NCBI RefSeq assembly: GCF_947507565.1
Contig: NC_089193.1
Coordinates: forward strand, 1,794,325 to 1,858,324
Origin: Oscarella lobularis
Lineage: Eukaryota > Porifera > Homoscleromorpha > Homosclerophorida > Oscarellidae
DNA: 64,000 bases
Direction of reading: 5' to 3'
Shown here: piece by piece, positions 24,095-39,572 of the stretch
Layout: the number at the start of each line of letters is the position of its first letter
Numbering within the stretch: the first letter of the stretch is position 1
Made by a program: the position numbers and the translations under genes
The notes under the pieces: model-generated
Told to the model about the DNA's origin: nothing
The model's input: only the letters and a program-made list of their open reading frames with translations
Database searches by the model: none

Positions 24095-25208
24095 ATGAGT
24101 TTGGAAGCTATTCGGTACAAAAACGGCCGCTTAGATGTTCTTGATCAGCTTCAGCTGCCACTAAAGAGCGTCTACGACCACGTAGCTACAGTACAGGATG
24201 GATGGGAGGCTATTCGACGAATGAAAGTAAGGTTTTGGCGCTACGATAGGTCTTCACGTGCATTTCCGCCTTCAGGTTCGCGGAGCGCCGGCTATCGCTA
24301 TCGTGGGAGCGCTTAGCGTTGCCGTCGAATTGCAGGAGCGCAATTTTGCGACTGCTGAATCTGTTTCCCAGTTCGTGTCGACGAGTTTCGATCATTTGCG
24401 GACGTCGCGACCGACGGCCGTCAATCTCTTCAACGCCGCCGATTATTTCACGAGCAAGGCCGCTTCGCTCGCTAAAGATCATCCCGAAGACCCCGAAAAA
24501 GTCAAATCGGCTCTCGTCGAAGAGATCGAAGCGATGATGGATAAGGATTTGAAGGATAACAAATCCATCGGCGAACACGGCTCTTCGGCGATAGCAACGC
24601 GCACGCATGCGCCAACGCGCGTGCTAACCCATTGCAATACCGGTTCCTTAGCAACGTTCGGATTTGGAACGGCATTGGGTGTAATCCGGGCCCTGCACGA
24701 AAAGCGCCTTCTGGAGCGCGCCTACTGCACAGAAACGCGGCCATACAATCAAGGCTCAAGACTCACTGCATACGAATTGGTCTATGATCAAATCCCAGCT
24801 ACTCTCATAGCAGATTCCATGGTTTCTGCGCTAATGCAATCCAAATCCATATCAGCTGTTGTAGTAGGTGCTGATAGAATCGCTTCTAATGGGGATACAG
24901 CTAATAAGATTGGAACGTATCAGCTAGCTATTGCTGCCTCGTATCACAATGTTCCATTCTACGTTGCAGCTCCTTCAACTTCAGTTGATTTAAATTTGAA
25001 ATCTGGGGCTGATATTCCCATTGAAGAGCGACCACCTGACGAGCTTTTGTCCATTCAAGGCATTAGAATTGCAGCACCAGGAATTCACTGTTGGAATCCA
25101 GCTTTTGACGTCACTCCAGCTAGACTTATTACAGGCGGTATTATTACGGAACACGGTATCTTTGAACCGAGCCAATTGGCTGAAAAACTTAAATCAGTTG
25201 GGGATTAG
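24095..25208 (+). CDS. MRI1: MRI1, methylthioribose-1-phosphate isomerase
   Basis: Converts 5-methylthioribose-1-phosphate to methylthioribulose-1-phosphate in methionine salvage. Two exons (24095..24226 and 24276..25208) separated by a 49-nt intron with GTAAGG donor and TTCAG acceptor. Start [20 protein letters not shown], then the junction [18 protein letters not shown]. The catalytic Cys is in [18 protein letters not shown] and the catalytic Asp in [19 protein letters not shown]. The C-terminus [20 protein letters not shown] is typical of eIF2B-like isomerases. Length (354 aa) is normal for the family. Exon structure, both catalytic residues and the end are intact. Confidence 0.97.
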
Positions 25209-25281
25209 ACTAATTGGTTAGCATGAGGTCACGTGAAAGAGTGTACGTAGTAAGTGCGACGCGCGTTAATTAATATCCTCA

Positions 25282-26892
<1,611 letters not shown>

Positions 26893-26993
26893 ACAGGGAC
26901 GATGCCTTGCGTTTTTTTGGCATACGATTGTTACAGTACAGTATTACCGTATTTATCCGGAAGTCTTCGCGCGCGCGCGCTAAAGAGAGAAAA

Positions 26994-29900
26994 ATGGCGG
27001 ACTCTTTGCTTGCCGCTGTTTTAGGCAAATCGAGCCGTTTCGTTCGAGAGGACCTCGATATTCTTATCAAGCAATTGTCGAAGAAAGCGGACGCAATAAA
27101 GGTTAGATAAAGAAGCTGTTTCGGCGGAGAAAAACGAACTTGTTCGTCGCGACTCAGAGCGAAATCTACGATCTCGTCAAGCAGCGTCGACAGGAATTCG
27201 AACAAGTGTACGCCGACACGGAAGAATGGCGTCAGAAGATCAGCGATCTCGTTCGCGAAAGAGAACGCCTAGCCGATCGAATCGAGGAAAGAAATCGATA
27301 AAAACGACTCTTATTAGGTGAAATTCCGCTGCAGAACGAACTGATTGGGAAAGTTATTGAAGCGACGGATCGAAAGAAAGTACTAAAAGCCGAAGTTCAA
27401 ACAATTGACGACGAATTGAATGTATTGGATCATTTGTGCAAGGCAAGTGGGAAGATTAGAGTAGAGAGACGTCTTTAGGCCTTAGAGTTGGATTATTAGA
27501 AAAGATCATTTTTTTGTGCTAGATTCAAGATCAACTTGAAGCGTTTCCTGCTGATTTTCAGTATGGAAATTTCTTACTTATAGCTGAAAGACTAAGAGAC
27601 ATGGTACATAGATAGAAATCACGCAGAACCTTTTCTCTAATATTCTCCTAAAGGAAAGTGATATGTCTAAAGCGTTGAATGCAGGCTGTAGCCAAGAGAT
27701 ATACGATACAGTTCATGTAAGTCTTTTAGCGTAAAGATATTGCATTTATAGTTTTTCGTAGTTGGAGTGGGTAGATCAGAAGAGTCGGCTTGTAGAGAAA
27801 CTACGAGAATTGTGGCTGAAGTCTGTCACATGGAAGGGGTTGGGAGATGAAGAGGAGCACGTTGAAGTGCCTCCTGTTCAACTCATTGTCAAACCAGCTG
27901 TGTCAAATGGTGAGAAAGATGAGTTTTGTACAGGAGGATTATTCGTTTTTTCAGCTGGTTCCGTTTTGCCTTTGTGTGATCTTCTTCTGGCATTGGACTA
28001 CTTGGGAGAAATGGAAAAAGTCGTGAAGAGCTTCCGTACGCTTTTATTTCATTTTCCTACTATCCGTACACGCTTGTTTATAGGAGAAAAAATTTGGATT
28101 CATTGCATGGATCACACCGTCGAAAATCAAAGGTATTTTATACCTCTAGTTTCACTATATTAGCTCTAACGTTTTATAGAATCAAACCCATATCCAACCT
28201 CAATCAAGTATCAACGTCTAAAGCAACAGCACTATTTTTTCTGACGTAATAATTCTAAGGGTTTTGTTCTATGCTTCAAAAAAACGACAGCGTCACAAAA
28301 CAAATTTGAAACACCTGGTATTTTTCATCTAGAAAAGAAGAAGGAGCTTATCCTTTTCTCTAGGAATTCTCTATGAAAAACTCCTCGTCATTTTCAAATT
28401 CGTTCGCGAGATCTTTTCCAGTTCTGAGAAGGATCACGCGGCGAGTAGAAGAGCAGCTGAACTGTTTGGCAGTGGCGTATGGCCTAGCATTGTCGAGTCA
28501 ACCATCAAAAAAGCAATCAAGCCAGCCACACCAAGTCACATAAAAGAGGCAAGCAATCCAATCAATATAGGTACATTTTTATTAGAGTTTTTCTCAGTTG
28601 GATACGTTTCAAGTTGTCGTGAAGAACACTAGGGATTTTGAAGCCACTCTTGCAGAATACGGTGACCCAGGAAGTGAGTTAATCAACTATAGGACTAGTT
28701 TTACTTTTCTAGGCTTTATTCCTCACGATACAAACGAATTGAGTGAGTACGCGACCGAAATTCGATCTCAATATGGCAATAAAAAGGCGAGAGAACATAT
28801 CTATGGTCTCCAAATGAATTATTTTGAAGTATTAGTGTCAAGATGCTCTATCCAGAGCAAGAGACATTCTCATGTCGGCTGATCATTCAGTAATCAATAC
28901 GGATGAGGAGTCTAGTTTGGGTGAACTTCTTCCTTTGGAACGAACGGTTGTCAGTGGAAGTTTGCCGCCTGGATTGGATGAGAGTGTCTTGAATCCGAAA
29001 TCTTTTCAATTTCCCGCTTGTCAGATTAGTGAATGGGTGAAAAATTTCATGGATTTTGTGTATGAGACGTTGATGGAAGCGACGGAATCCGCTGGAGAAG
29101 TGTAAGAATGATTAGGGATTATCCTTCTTTTTAGCATTTAGCTTTAGAGCAATGAACCTGTTTGCATCTGTGAGAAATATGATTGATCTGTTTTACTACT
29201 TAGCTCCGAATCAGCATAAGAAAACCCAGGTAGGATAGGGCTATTTTTCCCCCTCTTTTCTCGCGGGATTTTCCACTAATAGGATGTGCCTCAATTGGCT
29301 GCGATTTTTCATAATAATTGCCTCTATGTTAGTCATCATTTGAAGACGCTTGGCCATCAATTCAAACGTCGTCTTCCGCCCACAATGCAGTCGAATTTCG
29401 TCGCTACGTTTGTTGATTTTGTTCCCAAAGTCAGACGACTAGGAGAAGACTGCCTATTGGCACTATTGGTACATTAATCTGACGCAATTTTTGAAGAATT
29501 TTAAAAATGATCCAAGACATGTTTAAAACGGTCCAAGACAATTTTAAAATCTTAAAATCGTCCAACACGATTTCAAAAATCGTTCAAGAAATTTTTTAGG
29601 ACGATTTTAAACATTCTCTTAAGAGACAATTATAAAAGTTGTCTTGGTATAAAAATTGTACCCCTCAATTTATTTAGGCCATAAGAATTAAAGTTTAGGC
29701 CCTAAATTTGATATTTAGGCCCTTAGAATCAAAGTTTAGGCCCTCAATTTTATATTTAGGCTCTTAGAATCAAAGTTTAGGCCCTCAATTTAATTTTTAC
29801 GCCCTTAGAATCAAAGTTTAGGCCCTTAATTTAATATTTAGGCCCTTAGAATCATAGTTTAGGCCCTCAATTTGATACTTAGGCCCTTAGAATCAAAGTT

Positions 29901-32900
29901 TAGGCCCTAAATTTGATATTTAGGCCCTTAGAATCAAAGTTTAGGACCTCAATTTTATATTTAGGCTCTTAGAATCAATGTTTAGGACCTCAATTTTATA
30001 TTTAGGCTCTTAGAATCAAAGTTTAGGCCCTCAATTTAATTTTTCCTTCTTAGAATCAAAGTTTAGGCCCTCAATTTAATAATTAGGCCAATAGAACCAA
30101 AGTTTAGGCCCTCAATTTGATACTTAGGCCTTTAGAATCAAAGTTTAGGCCCTCAATTTAATATTTAGGCCCATAGAATCAAAGTCTAAGCCCTCAATTT
30201 AATATTTAGGCATTTGGAATCAAAGTTTAGGCTCTCAATTTAATATTTAGGCCTTTAGAATCAAAGTTTAGGCCCTCAATTTAATATTTAGGCCCATAGA
30301 ATCAAAGTTTAGGCCCTCAATTTGATATTTAGGCATTTGGAATCAAAGTTTAGGCCCTCAATTTAATATTTAGGCCTTTAGAATCAAAGTTTAGGCCCTC
30401 AGTTTAATATTTAGGCCTTTGGAATCAAAGTTTAGGCCCTCAATTTAATATTTAGGCCTATAGAATCAAAGTTTAGGCCCTCAATTTAAATATTTAGGCC
30501 TTTAGAATCAAAGTTTAGGCCCTCAATTTAATATTTAGGCCCTTAGAATCAAAGTTTAGGCCCTCAATTTAATATTTAGGCCTTTAGAATCAAAGTTTAG
30601 GCCCTCAATTTAATATTTCGGCTTATAGAATCAAAGTTTAGGCCCTCAATTTAATATTTAGGCCCATAGAATCAAAGTTTAGGCCCTAAATTTAATATTT
30701 AGGCCTTTAGAATCAAAGTTTAGGCCCTCAATTTAATATTTAGGCCTATAGAATCAAAGTTTAGGCCCTCAATTTAATATTTAGGCCCATAGAATCAAAG
30801 TTTAGGCCCTAAATTTAATATTTAGGCATTTGGAATCAAAGTTTAGGCTCTCAATTTAATATTTAGGCCTTTAGAATCAAAGTTTAGCCCCTCAATTTAA
30901 TATTTAGGCCCATAGAATCAAAGTTTAGGCCCTCAATTTAATATTTAGGCCTTTAGAATCAAAGTTTAGGCCCTCAATTTAATATTTAGGCCCATAGAAT
31001 CAAAGTTTAGGCCCTCAATTTGATATTTAGGCATTTGGAATCAAAGTTTAGGCCCTCAATTTAATATTTAGGCCTTTAGAATCAAAGTTTAGGCCCTCAG
31101 TTTAATATTTAGGCCTTTGGAATCAAAGTTTAGGCCCTCAATTTAATATTTAGGCCTATAGAATCAAAGTTTAGGCCCTCAATTTAATATTTAGGCTTTT
31201 AGAATCAAAGTTTAGGCCCTCAATTTGATACTTAGGCCCTTAGAATCAAAGTTTAGGCCCTCAATTTAATATTTAGGCCCTTAGAATCAAAGTTTAGGCC
31301 CTCAATTTAATATTTAGGCCCTTAGAATCAAAGTTTAGGCCCTCAATTTAATATTTAGGTCCTTAGAATCATAGTTTAGGCCCTCAATTTGATACTTAGG
31401 CCCTTAGAATCAAAGTTTAGGCCCTAAATTTTATATTTAGGCTCTTAGAATCAAAGTTTAGGCCCTCAATTTAATTTTTACGCCCTTAGAATCAAAGTTT
31501 AGGCTCTAAATTTGATATTTAGGCCCTTAGAATCAAAGTTTAGGACCTCAATTTTATATTTAGGCTCTTAGAATCAAAGTTTAGGCCCTCAATTTAATTT
31601 TTACGCCCTTAGAATCAAAGTTTAGGCCCTCAATTTAATATTTAGGCCTTTAGAATGAAAGTTTAGGCCCTCAATTTAATATTTAGGCTTTTAGAATCAT
31701 AGTTTAGGCCCTCAATTTGATATTTAGGCTCTTAGAATCAAAGTTTAGGCCCTCAATTTAATATTTAGGCCTCTAGAATCATAGTTTAGGCCCTCAATTT
31801 GATATTTAGGCTCTTAGAATCAAAGTTTAGGCCCTCAATTTAATTTTTCCTTCTTAGAATCAAAGTTTAGGCTCTCAATTTGATACTTAGGCCCTTAGAA
31901 TCAAAGTTTAGGCCCTCAATTTAATATTTAGGCTCTTAGAATCAAAGTTTAGGCTCTCAATTTAATATTTAGGCCCTTGGAATCAAAGTTTAGGCTCTCA
32001 ATTTAATATTTAGGCCCTTAGAATCAAAGTTTAGGCCCTCAATTTCATATTTAGGCCTTTAGAATCAAAGTTTAGGCCCTCAATTTAATATTTAGGCCCA
32101 TAGAATCAAAGTTTAGGCCCTCAATTTGATACTTAGGCCCTTAGAATCAAAGTTTAGACCCTCAATTTAATATTTAGGCTCTTAGAATCATAGTTTAGGC
32201 CCTCAATTTGATATTTAGGCCTTTAGAATCAAAGTTTAGGCCCTCAGTTTAATATTTAGGCCTTTGGAATCAAAGTTTAGGCCCTCAATTTAATATTTAG
32301 GCCTATAGAATCAAAGTTTAGGCCGTCAATTTAATATTTAGGCCTATAGAATCAAAGTTTAGGCCCTCAATTTGATACTTAGACCCTTAGAATCAAAGTT
32401 TAGGCCCTAAATTTGATATTTAGGCCCTTACAATCAAAGTTTAGGACCTCAATTTTATATTTAGGCTCTTAGAATCAAAGTTTAGGCCCCCAATTTAATT
32501 TTTACGCCCTTGGAATCAAAGTTTAGGCCCCTAATTTAATATTTGGGACTTTAGAATCAAAGTTTAGCCCCTCAATTTAATATTTAGGCCTTAGAATCAT
32601 AGCCCTTAGAATCATAGTTTAGGCCCTCAATTTGATACTTAGGCCCTTAGAATCAAAGTTTAGGCCCTAAATTTTATATTTAGGCTCTTAGAATCAAAGT
32701 TTAGGCCCTCAATTTAATTTTTACGCTCTTAGAATCAAAGTTTAGGCCCTTAATTTAATATTTAGGCCTTTAGAATCAAAGTTTAGGCCCTCAATTTAAT
32801 ATTTAGGCCCTTAGAATCAAAGTTTAGGAGATGAATTTTATATTTAGGCCCTTACAATCAAAGTTTAGGACCTCAATTTTATATTTAGGCTCTTAGAATC

Positions 32901-35900
32901 AAAGTTTAGGCCCTCAATTTAATTTTTACGCCTTTGGAATCAAAGTTTAGGCCCCTAATTTAATATTTGGGACTTTAGAATCAAAGTTTAGCCCCTCAAT
33001 TTAATATTTAGGCCTTAGAATCATAGCCCTTAGAATCATAGTTTAGGCCCTCAATTTGATACTTAGGCCCTTAGAATCAAAGTTTAGGCCCTAAATTTTA
33101 TATTTAGGCTCTTAGAATCAAAGTTTAGGCCCTCAATTTAATTTTTACGCTCTTAGAATCAAAGTTTAGGCCCTTAATTTAATATTTAGGCCTTTAGAAT
33201 CAAAGTTTAGCTCCTCAATTTAATATTTAGGCCCATAGAATCAAAGTTTAGGTTCTAAATTTAATATTTAGGCCCTTAGAATCAAAGTTTAGGCCCTCAA
33301 TTTAATATTTAGGCCTTTAGAATCAAAGTTTAGGCCCTCAATTTGATATTTAGGCCCTTAGAATCAAAGTTTAGGAGATCAATTTTATATTTAGGTTCTT
33401 AGAATCAAAGTTTAGGCCCTCAATTTAATATTTAGTCCTTTAGAATCAAAGTTTAGGCCCTCAATTTAATATTTAGGCCCTTAGAATCAAAGTTTAGGCC
33501 CTCAGTTTAATATTTAGGCCTTTAGAATCAAAGTTTAGCCCCTCAATTTAATATTTAGGCTTTTAGAATCAAAGTTTAGGCCCTCAATTTAATATTTAGG
33601 CCTATAGAATTAAAGTTTAGGCCCTCAATTTAATATTTAGGCCCATAGAATCAAAGTTTAGGCCCTAAATTTAATATTTAGGCCTTTAGAATCAAAGTTT
33701 AGGCCCTCAATTTGATACTTAGGCCCTTAGAATCAAAGTTTAGGCCCTCAATTTAATATTTAGTCCTTTAGAATCAAAGTTTAGGCCCTCAATTTAATAT
33801 TTAGGCCCATAGAATCAAAGTTTAGGCCCTCAATTTGATACTTAGGCCCTTAGAATCAAAGTTTATGCCCTCAATTTTATATTTAGGCTCTTAGAATCAA
33901 AGTTTATGCCCTCAATTTAATTTTTACGCCTTTAGAATCAAAGTTTAGGCCCTTAATTTAATATTTAGGACTTTAGAATCAAAGTTTATCACCTCAATTT
34001 AATATTTAGGCCTTTAGAATTAAAGTTTAGGCCCTAAATTTAATATTTAGGCTCTTAGAATCAAAGTTTAGGCCCTCAATTTAATATTTAGGCCTTTAGA
34101 ATCAAAGTTTAGGCCCTCAATTTAATATTTAGGCCCATAGAATCAAAGTTTAGGCCCTCAATTTTATACTTAGGCCCTTAGAATCAAAGTTTAGACCCTC
34201 AATTTAATATTTAGGCCCTTAGAATCATAGTTTAGGCCCTCAATTTGATATTTAGGCCTTTAGAATCAAAGTTTAGGCCCTCAGTTTAATATTTTGGCCT
34301 TTGGAATCAAAGTTTAGGCCCTCAATTTGATATTTAGGCTCTTAGAATCAAAGTTTAGGCCCTCAATTTAATTTTTCCTTCTTAGAATCAAAGTTTAGGC
34401 CCTCAATTTGATACTTAGGCCCTTAGAATCAAAGTTTAGGCCCTCAATTTAATATTTAGGCTCTTAGAATCAAAGTTTAGGCTCTCAATTTAATATTTAG
34501 GCCCTTAGAATCAAAGTTTAGGCTCTCAATTTAATATTTAGGCCCTTAGAATCAAAGTTTAGGCCCTCAATTTCATATTTAGGCCTTTAGAATCAAAGTT
34601 TAGGCCCTCAATTTAATATTTAGGCCCATAGAATCAAAGTTTAGGCCCTCAAATTGATACTTAGGCCCTTAGAATCAAAGTTTAGACCCTCAATTTAATA
34701 TTTAGGCCCTTAGAATCATAGTTTAGGCCCTCAATTTTATATTTAGGCCTTTAGAATCAAAGTTTAGGTTCTCAGTTTAATATTTAGGCCTTTGGAATCA
34801 AAGTTTAGGCCCTCAATTTAATATTTAGGCCTATAGAATCAAAGTTTAGGCCGTCAATTTAATATTTAGGCCTATAGAATCAAAGTTTAGGCCCTCAATT
34901 TGATACTTAGACCCTTAGAATCAAAGTTTAGGCTCTAAATTTGATATTTAGGCCCTTACAATCAAAGTTTAGGACCTCAATTTTATATTTAGGCTCTTAG
35001 AATCAAAGTTTAGGCCCTCAATTTAATTTTTACGCCTTTGGAATCAAAGTTTAGGTCCCTAATTTAATATTTAGGACTTTAGAATCAAAGTTTAGCCCCT
35101 CAATTTAATATTTAGGCTCTTAGAATCAAAGTTTAGGCCCTCAATTTAATATTTAGTCCCATAGAATCAAAGTTTAGGCCCTAAATTTAATATTTAGGCC
35201 TTTAGAATCAAAGTTTAGGCCCTAAATTTAATATTTAGGCCTTTAGAATCAAAGTTTAGGCCCTCAATTTGATACTTAGGCCCTTAGAATCAAAGCTTAG
35301 GCTCTAAATTTGATATTTAGGCCCTTAGAATCAAAGTTTAGGACCTCAATTTAATATTTAGGCCTAAGAATCAAAGTTTAGGCCCTCAATTTAATATTTA
35401 GGCCCATAGAATCAAAGTTTAGGCCCTAAATTTAATATTTAGGCATTTGGAATCAAAGTTTAGGCCCTCAATTTAATATTTAGGCCTTTAGAATCAAAGT
35501 TTAGGCCCTCAATTTAATATTTAGGCCCATAGAATCAAAGTTTAGGCCCTCAATTTGATATTTAGGCATTTGGAATCAAAGTTTAGGCCCTCAATTTAAT
35601 ATTTAGGCCTTTAGAATCAAAGTTTAGGCCCTCAGTTTAATATTTAGGCCTTTGGAATCAAAGTTTAGGCCCTCAATTTAATATTTAGGCCTATAGAATC
35701 AAAGTTTAGGCCCTCAATTTAATATTTAGGCTTTTAGAATCAAAGTTTAGGCCCTCAATTTGATACTTAGGCCCTTAGAATCAAAGTTTAGGCTCTCAAT
35801 TTAATATTTAGGCCCTTAGAATCAAAGTTTAGGCCCTCAATTTAATATTTAGGCCCTTAGAATCAAAGTTTAGGCCCTCAATTTAATATTTAGGCCCTTA

Positions 35901-38900
35901 GAATCATAGTTTAGGCCCTCAATTTGATACTTAGGCCCTTAGAATCAAAGTTTAGGCCCTAAATTTTATATTTAGGCTCTTAGAATCAAAGTTTAGGCCC
36001 TCAATTTAATTTTTACGCTCTTAGAATCAAAGTTTAGGCCCTTAATTTAATATTTAGGCCTTTAGAATCAAAGTTTAGCTCCTCAATTTAATATTTAGGC
36101 CCATAGAATCAAAGTTTAGGTTCTAAATTTAATATTTAGGCCCTTAGAATCAAAGTTTAGGCCCTCAATTTAATATTTAGGCCTTTAGAATCAAAGTTTA
36201 GGCCCTCAATTTAATATTTAGGCCTTTAGAATGAAAGTTTAGGCCCTCAATTTAATATTTAGGCCTTTAGAATCATAGTTTAGGCCCTCAATTTGATATT
36301 TAGGCTCTTAGAATCAAAGTTTGGCCCTCAATTTAATTTTTCCTTCTTAGAATCAAAGTTTAGGCCCTCAATTTGATACTTAGGCCCTTAGAATCAAAGT
36401 TTAGGCCCTCAATTTAATATTTAGGCCTTTAGAATCAAAGTTTAGGCCCTCAATTTAATATTTAGGCCCATAGAATCAAAGTTTAGGCTCTCAATTTTAT
36501 ACTTAGGCCCTTAGAATCAAAGTTTAGACCCTCAATTTAATATTTAGGCTCTTAGAATCATAGTTTAGGCCCTCAATTTGATATTTAGGCCTTTAGAATC
36601 AAAGTTTAGGCCCTCAGTTTAATATTTAGGCCTTTGGAATCAAAGTTTAGGCCCTCAATTTAATATTTAGGCCTATAGAATCAAAGTTTAGGCCCTCAAT
36701 TTAATATTTAGGCCTTTAGAATCAAAGTTTAGGCCCTCAATTTGATACTTAGGCCCTTAGAATCAAAGTTTAGGCCCTCAATTTAAATATTTAGGCCTTT
36801 AGAATCAAAGTTTAGGCCCTCAATTTAATATTTAGGCCCTTTGAATCAAAGTTTAGGCCCTCAATTTAGTATTTAAGGCTTTAGAATCAAAGTTTAGGCC
36901 CTCAATTTAATATTTAGGCCTATAGAATCAAAGTTTAGGCCCTAAATTTAATATTTAGGCCCATAGAATCAAAGTTTAGGCCCTAAATTTAATATTTAGG
37001 CCCTTAGAATCAAAGTTTATGCCCTCAATTTAATTTTTACGCCTTTAGAATCAAAGTTTAGGCCCTCAATTTAATATTTAGGCCCTTAGAATCATAGTTT
37101 AGGCCCTCAATTTGATACTTAGGCCCTTAGAATCAAAGTTTAGGCCCTCAATTTAATATTTAGGCCCATAGAATCAAAGTTTATGCCCTCAATTTTATAT
37201 TTAGGCTCTTAGAATCAAAGTTTATGCCCTCACTTTAATTTTTACGCCTTTAGAATCAAAGTTTAGGCCCTTAATTTAATATTTAGGACTTTAGAATCAA
37301 AGTTTAGCCCCTCAATTTAATATTTAGGCCTTTAGAATCAAAGTTTAGGCCCTCAATTTAATATTTAGGCCCATAGAATCAAAGTTTAGGCCCTAACTTT
37401 AATATTTAGGCCCTTAGAATCAAAGTTTAGGCCCTCAATTTAATATTTAGGCCTTTATAATCAAAGTTTAGGCCCTCAATTTGATACTTAGGCCCTTAGA
37501 ATCAAAGTTTAGGCCCTCAATTTAATATTTAGGCCCTTAGAATCAAAGTTTAGGCTCTCAATTTTATATTTAGGCCCTTAGAATCAAAGTTTAGGCCTTC
37601 AATTTAATATTTAGGCCTTTAGAATCAAAGTTTAGGCCCTCAATTTAATATTTAGGCCCATAGAATCAAAGTTTAGGCCCTCAATTTATTATTTAGGCCC
37701 TTAGAATCATAGTTTAGGCTCTCAATTTGATACTTAGGCCCTTTGAATCAAAGTTTAGGCCCTCAATTTAATATTTAGGCCCATAGAATCAAAGTTTATG
37801 CCCTCAATTTTATATTTAGGCTCTTAGAATCAAAGTTTATGCCCTCAATTTAATTTTTACGCCTTTAGAATCAAAGTTTAGGCCCTTAATTTAATATTTA
37901 GGACTTTAGAATCAAAGTTTAGCCCCTCAATTTAATATTTAGGCCTTTAGAATCAAAGTTTAGGCCCTCAATTTAATATTTAGGCCCATAGAATCAAAGT
38001 TTAGGCCCTAACTTTAATATTTAGGCCCTTAGAATCAAAGTTTAGGCCCTCAATTTAATATTTAGGCCTTTATAATCAAAGTTTAGGCCCTCAATTTGAT
38101 ACTTAGGCCCTTAGAATCAAAGTTTAGGCCCTCAATTTGATATTTAGGCCTTTAGAATCAAAGTTTAGGCCCTCTATTTAATATTTAGGCCTTTAGAATC
38201 AAAGTTTAGGCCCTCAATTTGATACTTAGGCCCTTAGAATCAAAGTTTAGGCCCTCAATTTAATATTTAGGCCCTTAGAATCAAAGTTTAGGCCCTCAAT
38301 TTTATATTTAGGCCCTTAGAATCAAAGTTTAGGCCTTCAATTTAATATTTAGGCCTTTAGAATCAAAGTTTAGGCCCTCAATTTAATATTTAGGCCCATA
38401 GAATCAAAGTTTAGGCCCATAGAATCAAAGTTTAGGCCCTCAATTTAATATTTAGGCCCTTAGAATCATAGTTTAGGCCCTCAATTTGATACCTAGGCCC
38501 TTAGAATCAAAGTTAAGGGTTTTAAAAAATGTCTCAAGACAAATCTAAAATATTCCCGGCTCTTTTACTTGACTTGATATTCGTAGACCAGTCAGAGAGA
38601 CGCCTTATTTGCATCGTTATCTGGGGCAAATGGTTTTGCGGATGCAAAGGATAACAGGGACTCTATTGATCGCGCTTTGAGGCAAGTTATACGTCAATTA
38701 CAGATGTTGAATCGCGTGTGGAAGGTGAGTTCGAATTCGTTGTTTTTTTGGCGTTATTTTTTCGCCTTCAGGGTGTTCTGCCACATGGAATTTTTCTGAA
38801 ATCGATTGGGACGCTTCTTTCTGCTGTTTTTGGCAAAGTTGTTAGATCTGTGTTGAAATTGGAGGCAAGTGTGAATACGAGGTTATTGATTTTGGCTTTA

Positions 38901-39307
38901 ATTTTCACAGGATATTGGTGCGGAAGAGGGGAAGACACTACACTCGCTCTTCAGCTTTCTACTAGACTCAGTCTCCTCCTTATTTCAACCGGTAAGCTGG
39001 GAATAGAATCCTGCACGAAAGGCAAAGAATTCGCTTTCTTTTCCTTTCTGTAGGACGTAGACAAGGCAACGTATGTTCGAGATTTTGCCCGTTTTAAATA
39101 CTTGAGAGATCTCTTGGACGCCAGTTTGCAGGAAGTCGTTGATCTGTGGGAAATGGTACGAAATTTCGAAGATATAGTGCAAAGGTATAACCGTGCATTT
39201 AGTCGACACTATCAAAGGAATTCAGCAGTGAGGAAATTAGACATCTAATCAGGGCTGTATTCAAGAATACGCAGAGACGAGCAAACGCATTGTGCAAAAT
39301 CAAATAG
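26994..39307 (+). CDS. ZW10: ZW10, kinetochore/NRZ tether protein
   Basis: Subunit of the RZZ kinetochore complex and of the NRZ Golgi-ER tether. Starts [20 protein letters not shown], 102 bp after the DNAJC25 stop. N-terminal helical exons include [20 protein letters not shown] and [19 protein letters not shown]. The conserved C-terminal half is unmistakable: [20 protein letters not shown], then [20 protein letters not shown] continuing [31 protein letters not shown]. After one giant intron (29469..38586) come [37 protein letters not shown] and the last exon [20 protein letters not shown] ending LCKIK-stop. Nearly all other introns are under 100 nt; this one is 9118 bp and consists of satellite. 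Both flanking exons keep phase 0 and match neighbouring conserved segments, so the intron is real and the gene appears intact. Confidence 0.95.
29661..38516. repeat. 41-bp satellite array inside a ZW10 intron
   Basis: About 216 head-to-tail copies of a 41-bp A/T-rich unit. The consensus on the plus strand joins TTTAGGCCCTCAATTTAATA and TTTAGGCCTTTAGAATCAAAG. Recurrent variants replace TTTAATATT with TTTGATACT, TTTTATATT or TTTAATTTTT, and GGCCTTTAG with GGCCCATAG, GGCCCTTAG or GGCATTTGG. The unit contains no GT-AG signals that obviously compete with the host intron. The flanks (29500-29650 and 38520-38555) carry decayed short repeats built around CCAAGACAATTTTAAAAT and TCAAGACAAATCTAAAAT. No coding potential seen. 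Confidence 0.97.
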
Positions 39308-39572
39308 AAACTTTTCGGTAAATGTACAGCGTCCACCAACGAAGAAGTTCTTGTATTCACTAAGCACGGCGAGGTGCGGCTGGTTTTTGCCGGTTTTCTA
39401 GCTCTAACCTAACGCTCGTTCGAATCTAAACGCTTTCTCAACGCTTTCTCTACTAGATAAGTGGGAGCAACGACAGAATCGCTTGGAAACGACCAAACTA
39501 TCGCGTTTTCGAGTCTCAGTTTAGTGCCCGGATTACAGAAGTTCCCTCCGTTGCTAGGGCTAGTGATTTCTC

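Noticed and set aside
29661-38516. TTTAGG motifs suggesting interstitial telomere repeats
   Set aside because: TTTAGG occurs twice per 41-bp unit within a longer non-telomeric sequence; no TTAGGG tandem run is present.
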